19,866 bases of DNA, taken from NCBI GenBank assembly GCA_002343505.1, contig DDQZ01000103.1, positions 1 through 19,866 of the forward strand, read 5' to 3'. This DNA is from Verrucomicrobiaceae bacterium UBA2429. GTDB taxonomy: Bacteria; Verrucomicrobiota; Verrucomicrobiia; Verrucomicrobiales; Verrucomicrobiaceae. This document shows, one piece after another, positions 1 through 5,283 of this stretch. Made by a program: the position numbers and the translations under genes. Every line of letters starts with the position of its first letter. The stretch's first letter is position 1. The notes beneath the pieces were generated by a model. It saw only the letters and a program-made list of their open reading frames with translations. It was not told the origin of the DNA and made no database searches.

Positions 1-88
1 TCAACTCGCAGATGCTCAACGATAATTTTAAAATGGTCGCAATACCGCTGGATGCATTTGTGATCGTTGGCCGAATTGATGGAGGGTG

Positions 89-166
89 TCACCAGCAAGG
101 ATACCCCCATCCAGGCGAATACACTGGTCCACCGAAGGCAGGGCCGCCAAAACCAACACCACCGGA
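89..166 (-). other. Open frame continuing past the lipoprotein stop codon
   Basis: Directly after the TAA of the lipoprotein gene (167-169) the same frame stays open for 25 codons until a TGA at 89-91. The translation is rich in Gly, Pro, Phe, Tyr and Trp and resembles the Gly-rich end of the lipoprotein itself. This suggests that the C-terminus was once longer, or that the TAA is a recent nonsense change, a sequencing error, or is sometimes read through. I see no other gene in bases 1-166. An imperfect stem (GGGTGTC at 84-90 against GATACCC at 100-106, one G-U pair) lies there without a T-tract. Confidence 0.4.
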
Positions 167-610
167 TTAAAAACCGCGTCCGCCCCAGCGGCTGTAGCCC
201 ACACCGCCAAAGATCGGCGCGGGTGCCAAAATCACTGGTGGAGCAGCATGGAAACGCTGTGGCCTGACGGGTGCGTAGCGGGGGTGGTAGCCATAGCGGG
301 CGTCCTCGCTTGCGCCAATGGCCGATCCCGCGAGCGCTCCGAGCGCGCCGCCTATGGCCGCGCCCTCCAGGGGACATCCACTTTGATGGCCGATAACCGC
401 GCCGGCAAGCCCTCCAACCACCGCGCCAGTTACGCCTCCCTGAACTTCGGCGGGACCGGGATAAGGCGTCATGCATGAGGTTAAAAAAAGCGCGCCCCCA
501 GCCAGCAAAGCGGACAGCGCGCGGAAGATGGATTTTTTGAGGGCGGAAGGAAGTCGCGGCTTCATAAAATGAGGGGCTGGTCTCTTGAGCCGCGCTTCAT
601 TTGCCATCAT
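167..610 (-). CDS. Glycine-zipper outer-membrane lipoprotein (small, hypothetical)
   Basis: Predicted lipoprotein of 147 residues. Its N-terminal signal has a basic stretch (Lys25-Lys26), a hydrophobic core (about 29-43) and the lipobox LTSC ending at Cys46, so lipidation at that cysteine is likely. Residues 58-100 are an Ala/Gly-rich glycine-zipper segment of the kind found in envelope proteins such as OmpA-like and SlyB/17-kDa-type lipoproteins. The tail (101-147) is rich in Tyr, Arg, Pro and Gly. The ATG at 610 directly follows the TGA of the upstream aldolase-like gene and has a GAGG nine bases upstream inside that gene, suggesting translational coupling. An internal ATG at 565 (residue 16) would give a more usual 31-residue signal up to the cysteine but has no visible ribosome site. 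The function is unknown. The Gly-rich frame continues after the stop codon. Confidence 0.75.
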   Translation of the reverse strand: MMANEARLKRPAPHFMKPRLPSALKKSIFRALSALLAGGALFLTSCMTPYPGPAEVQGGVTGAVVGGLAGAVIGHQSGCPLEGAAIGGALGALAGSAIGASEDARYGYHPRYAPVRPQRFHAAPPVILAPAPIFGGVGYSRWGGRGF

Positions 611-1741
611 TCAAACAGCCTCGAAATTTGGAATGCCCAACCGCTTCGCCATGCGCAACGGGCGCCGCAGCGCCTCGGCCATGCGCAGCGCCTCGTCCAT
701 GCCGCGCACATCCTTGCATTCAGGATGCGGCTCCGGCGCATCAATGATGCCCAGATGACTCAGCACATGGGCCGTGCTGTGCTTGTAAGGCGCGGCGCTC
801 ATGCGTTCGTCGAGACGGAAGACGAGGTCTTCGAAAGATTGGAATGCCTCGAAGAGCTTGTAAACCCGCGTGTCAAAGCGGCCCGTACCTGTTTTGAATT
901 TCTTGTCCGCCACACTATCCAGCAGCCACATGTCCCTCGCGGCGCAGATGAGCGGGCAGGCGCTGACACCAGCGCCGATGAGCAACGGCAGACCAAGCCG
1001 GATGGCTGTGGGAATGCCGTAGTCGTCACCACTGTGCGGGGCGAAAGGCAGCTTCAGATCTTTGCACATGGCCGCCCAGTAGAGAAAATGCGGCTCGTCG
1101 AGTGTGCTGATCTTGCCGCCCGCATATTTCGGGTGGTTGGCGATCTCGTGCAGCAGCCACGGCTCGTACGGGCTGGCCCATGGCACAAAAGAGGGCTCCA
1201 AAGCGTGGGCGATGGCCGGGTGCGTGATATGAGCGGCGATCTCGAAGTAGGCATCCCGCCGCGCCTCGGTCTCCAGCAAGTTCAGCAGGCGGGAAGTCAT
1301 TATCATCACCTCGCAGTTGTCGTGGCTTTGGGCGATGTCGAGCAGAGGCCAGTAGCGCTCAGCCTTGAAGACCTCATCCTTCTCCGCGCCGCGCGCTGTC
1401 ACGCCTGCGATGAATCGCTGATCTGGAAATTCCGCCCTGAACCGGCGCAGAACATCGGCATAAAGTTGGTTGTCCAGTTCGAAGATGTATCCAGTGTCCG
1501 CGTTCAACACGAAGACCATCTCTACCCCATAGTGCTCGCCGCACTGCCGCATCCAGCGCACGCTTTTGGAAAAACCCTCCCAGTCCGGCTTGCAGTCCTT
1601 GAAGGGAAGCAGCGTCGCCACGCACAGGCGCGCCTTGCTGGTGTGGTCCGCCAGTTCCTCCTCGGCGGTCCAGGCCCAGACAGTTTCCTGCCAGGCTGTC
1701 GTAGGTTTCAGGTCTTTTGGGTCGGAGATAAGGTCAGGCAT
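611..1741 (-). CDS. Dihydrodipicolinate synthase-like aldolase family protein
   Basis: A 376-residue protein that reads like a divergent member of the DapA/N-acetylneuraminate lyase TIM-barrel family. These enzymes form a Schiff base between a lysine and pyruvate or another oxo-acid. The best match is the segment around Lys210 (GGKIST), placed like the family's G-x-K strand. It is followed by a GDD motif at 238-240, like the S-G-D-D stretch of DapA, and by a Gly-rich loop (256-260). The usual YNxP motif and the GxxGE motif near the N-terminus are not obvious, and the protein is longer than DapA (about 290 residues), so the substrate cannot be named. I prefer the ATG at 1741; a TTG at 1750 would add three residues. 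No Shine-Dalgarno site is seen at either start. The gene lies between the desaturase and lipoprotein genes on the same strand, probably in one transcript. Confidence 0.75.
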   Translation of the reverse strand: MPDLISDPKDLKPTTAWQETVWAWTAEEELADHTSKARLCVATLLPFKDCKPDWEGFSKSVRWMRQCGEHYGVEMVFVLNADTGYIFELDNQLYADVLRRFRAEFPDQRFIAGVTARGAEKDEVFKAERYWPLLDIAQSHDNCEVMIMTSRLLNLLETEARRDAYFEIAAHITHPAIAHALEPSFVPWASPYEPWLLHEIANHPKYAGGKISTLDEPHFLYWAAMCKDLKLPFAPHSGDDYGIPTAIRLGLPLLIGAGVSACPLICAARDMWLLDSVADKKFKTGTGRFDTRVYKLFEAFQSFEDLVFRLDERMSAAPYKHSTAHVLSHLGIIDAPEPHPECKDVRGMDEALRMAEALRRPLRMAKRLGIPNFEAV

Positions 1742-1810
1742 GGCCGCCAAGGCTAGGCGGACAACCCCTCATGGCAAACGACCTTTGCCGGAGAATAATG
1801 GGCCCGTCTC

Positions 1811-2644
1811 TCAACCGAGTTCCGCCGTGGCTTCCCTGCCTTCCAGCACGCGCTTCGTCGGCTCTTTGATGGCGTGGACAATGCCCGCAAGCTTCAGCAA
1901 GCGAAGCACATAATAGGTCGGGTCGAACTCCCACCAGAAAAAGCCCTGGCGCGCGCAATGCGGGTAGTAGTGGTGGTTGTTGTGCCAGCCCTCGCCGAGC
2001 GTGAGAATGGCAAGGATGAAGGAGTTCCGGCTCGACTCGCCCGTCTCGTAACGTCGGTTGCCAAGCAGATGGCAGAAGGAATTTATGGCGAAGGTGGTGT
2101 GGTAAAGAACCACCGTGCTCAGGCAGAAGCCCCACAAGAAGCCCGGCAGCCCGGCAGCCAGATAGCAGACCAGCGCCAGCACCGCCGGAGGCACCCAATG
2201 GTAGGTGTTGATCCACACCAACTCCGGATACTTGGTCAGGTCCTTCACGCGTTTCGCGTCATAGTCCTCATAATCCGGCGCCAAAATCCAGCCCACATGC
2301 GCCCAATAAAAGCCCTGCTGCTTCACGGAATGAATGTCATCAGGCTGGTCGGAGTGCTGGTGGTGATGACGGTGATGAGCCGCCCACCAGAGCGCGCCTT
2401 TTTGCGCCGCCATGCCGCCCAGCCAGGCCAGGACAAATTGAAACCAGCGCGAGGTTTTGAACGAGCGGTGTGAAAAGTAGCGGTGATAACCGCCGGTGAT
2501 GCCGAACTTCCGGATCAAAAACAGCCCCGCGCACAAACATAGCGAGAGCGGGTCCGGTTTGACGAAGAAGGCGAGGATCGCGAGGAGGTGGATGCCGAAA
2601 AAGAGGAAGGCACCGGCTGTGGGCTTGAAGGCTGGGTGGGTCAC
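1811..2644 (-). CDS. Acyl-CoA/fatty acid desaturase (delta-9 type), membrane di-iron
   Basis: Integral membrane fatty acid desaturase, expected to introduce a cis double bond into an acyl chain using a di-iron centre, O2 and an electron donor. All three histidine boxes are present: HRYFSH, a cluster of the H-H-R-H-H-H form, and HNNHH within GEGWHNNHH near the C-terminus. The additional NSxxH histidine (NSFCH) typical of stearoyl-CoA desaturases is also there. Hydrophobic segments flank the boxes as in the family. No ATG lies near the N-terminus. A GTG at 2644 starts the recognisable sequence (THPAFKPTAGAF), giving 277 residues. A GTG at 2725 would add 27 residues, but those codons lack the G/C-rich third positions of the rest and look non-coding. 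Identity is firm and the start is uncertain. It is the first gene of a probable operon with the aldolase-like gene 69 nt downstream. Confidence 0.9.
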   Translation of the reverse strand: MTHPAFKPTAGAFLFFGIHLLAILAFFVKPDPLSLCLCAGLFLIRKFGITGGYHRYFSHRSFKTSRWFQFVLAWLGGMAAQKGALWWAAHHRHHHQHSDQPDDIHSVKQQGFYWAHVGWILAPDYEDYDAKRVKDLTKYPELVWINTYHWVPPAVLALVCYLAAGLPGFLWGFCLSTVVLYHTTFAINSFCHLLGNRRYETGESSRNSFILAILTLGEGWHNNHHYYPHCARQGFFWWEFDPTYYVLRLLKLAGIVHAIKEPTKRVLEGREATAELG

Positions 2645-2754
2645 AAAACTGACTGCTGATTTTGGTGAGAGAGCCGGATTACAGCCTGAATCATGAAAAT
2701 AGCAACCGCGCGTTTTGAAAGGCACGAGATTGGCACAATAGCCCTCCCGTCCTC

Positions 2755-2780
2755 CGGGAAGCCGGGCTTGCCTTCCGGCG
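2755..2780. repeat. Imperfect inverted repeat upstream of the desaturase
   Basis: The arms CCGG(G)AAG and CTTCCGG can pair with one bulged G, and an inner AAGC/GCTT stem around CCGGG is also possible. It lies between the divergently oriented desaturase and the small plus-strand ORF. It could be an RNA hairpin or a protein site, or have no role. There is no T-tract on either side. Confidence 0.3.
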
Positions 2781-2795
2781 GCATGTGTTCATTGT

Positions 2796-2809
2796 CGGGT
2801 CATGACCCG
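2796..2809. promoter_or_regulatory. Perfect 14-bp palindrome CGGGTCATGACCCG
   Basis: The sequence is its own reverse complement across all 14 bases. It lies in the divergent region between the desaturase and the small plus-strand ORF. Its central ATG (2802-2804) is the predicted start codon of that ORF. A dimeric regulator could bind here, or the mRNA start could fold. Chance occurrence cannot be excluded from one copy. Confidence 0.3.
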
Positions 2810-3014
2810 TCATGAGTCCATCCAGATGATCCGAGATGCCTGCAAAACCGTGGCGCTGCAATTCATGAAGATTCATCCAGCACTCCCGCATCTGCGGGAT
2901 TCCGAGACTATGTCGGACTGCCTTAAAGCCGTGCATGAAATGACGGTTCAACTCGAGATCATCAAAAAGAAGATCGGCAGGCTGGAAAAGCAGGATGACA
3001 GCAGCCTTGTTTGA
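2802..3014 (+). CDS. Small hypothetical protein with C-terminal coiled coil
   Basis: A 70-residue soluble protein that I do not recognise. Codons show the G/C-ending preference of neighbouring real genes, which supports coding. The first half is mixed helix-forming sequence with two cysteines (14 and 40). Residues about 42-63 form an amphipathic, Lys/Glu-rich helix with hydrophobic spacing (V44, M47, V49, L51, I53, I54, I58, L61), compatible with a short coiled coil or dimerisation helix. There is no signal peptide or membrane segment. The ATG lies inside a perfect palindrome and has no Shine-Dalgarno site. The gene is divergent from the desaturase and convergent with the formyl-THF cyclo-ligase gene, whose stop is 38 nt away. 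A weak GC stem (3024-3038) lies between them. Confidence 0.55.
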   Translation: MTRHESIQMIRDACKTVALQFMKIHPALPHLRDSETMSDCLKAVHEMTVQLEIIKKKIGRLEKQDDSSLV

Positions 3015-3051
3015 ATGACGCGCGCGGGCGGGTCCCGCATTCGCACACCTG

Positions 3052-3651
3052 TCAGCCATCAGGGAAACTCTCGACAAATCGTGACTCGGTCGCCAAAGAC
3101 TGTACGCGCATGTCATGCGGCTCGCAGGGCAGATTTTCCGCCAACTGCGCATCGAATGCGACACCCAAGCGCGGAGCCCTGACTCCCTGCTGTGAAAGCA
3201 GCCGGTCATAATAGCCGCCGCCATGTCCCAGACGGGAGCCGTCTTTTGTGGAAAACATCAATCCCGGCACAAGAATCACGGTCAATTCCCCCACCGGAAC
3301 GGGGGAGGTTTGCATCGAAGGCTCCCAAACCCCCATCCTGCCGCGCCGAAGATCTCCCATATCGCGAACCACACGCGGCTCCAGCATTCCCTCCGAAATG
3401 CGAAAAAAGACCGTTTGCCATCCCTGTCCGGCAAGCCACGGCATCAAGGTGCTCACCAAGTCAGGTTCGGCTCGCAGTCCACCGAACAATGCAGCCGTGC
3501 CGGGCTTTTCCCAAATCTCGCGCCGCATTTGCAGACGCTTCACCAATCTTGCGGACCACTCCGCCAGTTGATTCTCATCCACCGCCGCGAGGCGCGCGCG
3601 CATTGAACGGCGCAGGTCGGTTTTGGTCCAAGTGGAGTTGTCCTGGTTCAT
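3052..3651 (-). CDS. fau: 5-formyltetrahydrofolate cyclo-ligase (5,10-CH+-THF synthetase)
   Basis: Converts 5-formyl-THF to 5,10-methenyl-THF using ATP, returning this storage folate to the one-carbon pool in the cytoplasm. The 199-residue length fits the family. Diagnostic features are the N-terminal basic helix starting with K-T-D-L-R-R at about residue 10, LVPGLMF at 127-133, the nucleotide/folate loop LGHGGGYYDRLL at 141-152, and the C-terminal P-C-E-P-H-D segment at 175-180. The frame is open upstream to 3900, but that extension has no family resemblance and would overlap the divergent hydrolase gene. The ATG at 3651 is therefore chosen although no Shine-Dalgarno site precedes it. The gene is also called ygfA or MTHFS. 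It diverges from the hydrolase and dihydrofolate reductase genes, so two folate enzymes lie side by side. Confidence 0.9.
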   Translation of the reverse strand: MNQDNSTWTKTDLRRSMRARLAAVDENQLAEWSARLVKRLQMRREIWEKPGTAALFGGLRAEPDLVSTLMPWLAGQGWQTVFFRISEGMLEPRVVRDMGDLRRGRMGVWEPSMQTSPVPVGELTVILVPGLMFSTKDGSRLGHGGGYYDRLLSQQGVRAPRLGVAFDAQLAENLPCEPHDMRVQSLATESRFVESFPDG

Positions 3652-3704
3652 GCGGGCGTGAATTGTCACTCTTGGATCGTGCCTTGCAAAGCCGGACTTC
3701 CGCC

Positions 3705-3732
3705 TTGTCTCCATGACAAACAGCCCTATTTT
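3705..3732 (+). promoter_or_regulatory. Possible sigma-70-type promoter for the hydrolase-folA pair
   Basis: TTGTCT (3705-3710) and TATTTT (3727-3732) are separated by 16 bases in the 102-nt divergent gap. This would put the start of transcription about 15 nt before the ATG at 3754. The match to the TTGACA/TATAAT consensus is partial, and no experimental signal can be seen here. Confidence 0.25.
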
Positions 3733-3753
3733 CATTAGAACGAGTTCAAACTC

Positions 3754-4731
3754 ATGATTCACGATCCCACGCCGGACCATGGCGGACCCGCCCTTTTGTG
3801 CAGGCCCGGAAAAGCCGGTTTTCCCTTTCGCAGGAAGACCAGGGACGAAAATAAAATCGGACTTCTCCCGACCGAGGGCTGGCAACGCAGGAATCTTCAA
3901 TTCCTCGGAGATGTGCTCATACCCACGCTGCTGTCACCGCGCCGTCCGGGAAGGACTCCGCGCGCCGTGCCTCTGGCCTCCAACGACGAAATCTGCGCCA
4001 CCTGGCTGGGGCACGCGGGCTTTTTCGCCAGCATAGGCGGAGTGAGCATGCTGATTGATCCGAACTGGGCGCTGTGGCACGGCCCCGTCAAACGGGTGCG
4101 CCATCCGAGCATCTGGGCCAGTGATCTGCCGCCGATTGACCTGGTGCTCATCACCCATGCTCACTTCGACCATCTGCATCTGCCAAGTCTCAGGCGCGTG
4201 GCCCGCGGCCAGCCGGTCATCGTTCCACATGGAGTCGGTGACATCGTGAAGAGATGCGGATTCGGCCAGATCATCGAACTGGAAACCTGGCAGCGGGCCA
4301 AATTTCAGGACATCCACATCACGTTCACACCGGCGCGTCACTGGGGTGCCCGCATGATTCATGACACTCATCGAGGGTTTGGCGGCTACTTGGTGAGTTC
4401 CGGCCGACGCTGCCTCTACCACTGCGGGGACAGCAGCATGTTCGACGGTTTTCAAGAGATCGGCCGCCGCGCCGACATTGACCTGGCCATCATGCCCATC
4501 GGCGCCTACCAGGCACCGAGCGGGCGCCCGGTGCACATGAACCCGGCCGAGGCTCTCGACGCCTTTGAGATGCTCGGCGCGCGGCACATGATCCCGATGC
4601 ATCATGACACCTTTCCTCTGGGCGGAGAGCCGATCCACGAACCCGCCGACTGGCTGTCACTCCTCAGCACGGAGCGCCGCGTCTCGGAACGGGTGCGCAT
4701 CCTTCACGAAGGCGAGTCCGTGGTGTACTAA
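3754..4731 (+). CDS. MBL-fold metal-dependent hydrolase, NAPE-PLD-like
   Basis: A 325-residue metallo-beta-lactamase-fold protein of the NAPE-PLD/UlaG-like branch. The zinc motif HAHFDH occupies 135-140. Further metal ligands are expected at His196 (PARHW), Asp226 (HCGDSS) and His283/284 (PMHHDTF). WLGHAGF at 84-90, DPNW at 102-105, PIGAY at 248-252 and the H-M-N-P-x-E-A segment at 261-267 all follow the order of bacterial relatives of N-acyl-phosphatidylethanolamine phospholipase D. No signal peptide is evident. The substrate cannot be inferred: family members include phospholipases and lactonases. About 75 N-terminal residues precede the core and are poorly conserved-looking, so a later start is possible, but the next Met is residue 99, inside the fold. 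The folA gene follows after 12 nt, so co-transcription is likely. Confidence 0.88.
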   Translation: MIHDPTPDHGGPALLCRPGKAGFPFRRKTRDENKIGLLPTEGWQRRNLQFLGDVLIPTLLSPRRPGRTPRAVPLASNDEICATWLGHAGFFASIGGVSMLIDPNWALWHGPVKRVRHPSIWASDLPPIDLVLITHAHFDHLHLPSLRRVARGQPVIVPHGVGDIVKRCGFGQIIELETWQRAKFQDIHITFTPARHWGARMIHDTHRGFGGYLVSSGRRCLYHCGDSSMFDGFQEIGRRADIDLAIMPIGAYQAPSGRPVHMNPAEALDAFEMLGARHMIPMHHDTFPLGGEPIHEPADWLSLLSTERRVSERVRILHEGESVVY

Positions 4732-4743
4732 AGGGATGGCGGC

Positions 4744-5280
4744 ATGGTGGAAGTCACACTCATCGCCGCAGTCTCCGCAGATGGTTTCATCTCATGCGGA
4801 CGCGGCATTCCCTGGGATCTGCCGGAGGACAAAAAACACTTCCGTGCCTACGCCGAAAAAAAATGGCTGCTGCTGGGACGAGTCACACATTCAGAAATGA
4901 GCGGCTGGTTCCGCGATCATCAACCGCTGGTGATGACGCGCGACGCGGGATGCAAAGTCACACCAGGCCAGTGTGTGGCGTCTGTTGAGGAGGCTTTGCA
5001 TCTCGCCGAAAGTGCCGACCAGCCCGAACTCCTTGTGTGCGGCGGATCTCAAATTTACGCTGAAGCCATGCCCTTCGCGGACAAGCTCGTGATCACGCAT
5101 GTGGATCGCATTCTCGGCGCGGGCCTGCCTTTTCCAAAAATCCACCGCCAGAGTTGGGAGCCTGTGTCACGCATAATACACGGCACGGACGCGCTTCACG
5201 ACATCTCCTTTGAGATCATCACCTGGCGGCGTGTTGCCGCTTTGCCGGGAGCCGGCTGGACAGTCGGCGAGGCGGCATGA
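4744..5280 (+). CDS. folA: Dihydrofolate reductase
   Basis: NADPH-dependent reduction of dihydrofolate to tetrahydrofolate. The 178-residue protein carries the family landmarks: IAAVSADGFI at the N-terminus, GIPWDLPED with Trp24 and catalytic Asp29 (E. coli Trp22, Asp27), GRVTHSEM for the cofactor loop (E. coli GRHTWESI), VCGGSQIYAEAMP at 98-110, and ITHVD at 117-121 with Thr118 (E. coli Thr113). A gapless local alignment from the GRVT motif puts His59 where E. coli has Arg57, the residue that binds the glutamate carboxylate of folate. AAGGG nine bases before the ATG is one of the few ribosome sites in this window. The C-terminal tail from about 166 is extra. The gene lies 12 nt after the MBL-fold hydrolase and ends 3 nt from the convergent FG-GAP gene. 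Confidence 0.88.
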   Translation: MVEVTLIAAVSADGFISCGRGIPWDLPEDKKHFRAYAEKKWLLLGRVTHSEMSGWFRDHQPLVMTRDAGCKVTPGQCVASVEEALHLAESADQPELLVCGGSQIYAEAMPFADKLVITHVDRILGAGLPFPKIHRQSWEPVSRIIHGTDALHDISFEIITWRRVAALPGAGWTVGEAA

Positions 5281-5283
5281 ACC

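Noticed and set aside
28..210. 60-codon minus-strand frame at the left end
   Set aside because: Mostly overlaps the lipoprotein end in another frame and has no supporting features. The frame in register with the lipoprotein is the more convincing signal.
569..1756. 395-codon plus-strand frame
   Set aside because: Antisense to the aldolase-like gene, which has the better protein features; the plus-strand product has no motifs.
3024..3038. GCGGG/CCCGC stem between the convergent small ORF and fau
   Set aside because: Five base pairs without a T-tract on either strand is too weak to call a terminator.
3652..3900. N-terminal extension of the formyl-THF cyclo-ligase frame
   Set aside because: No similarity to the family, and it would overlap the divergent hydrolase gene and its probable promoter.
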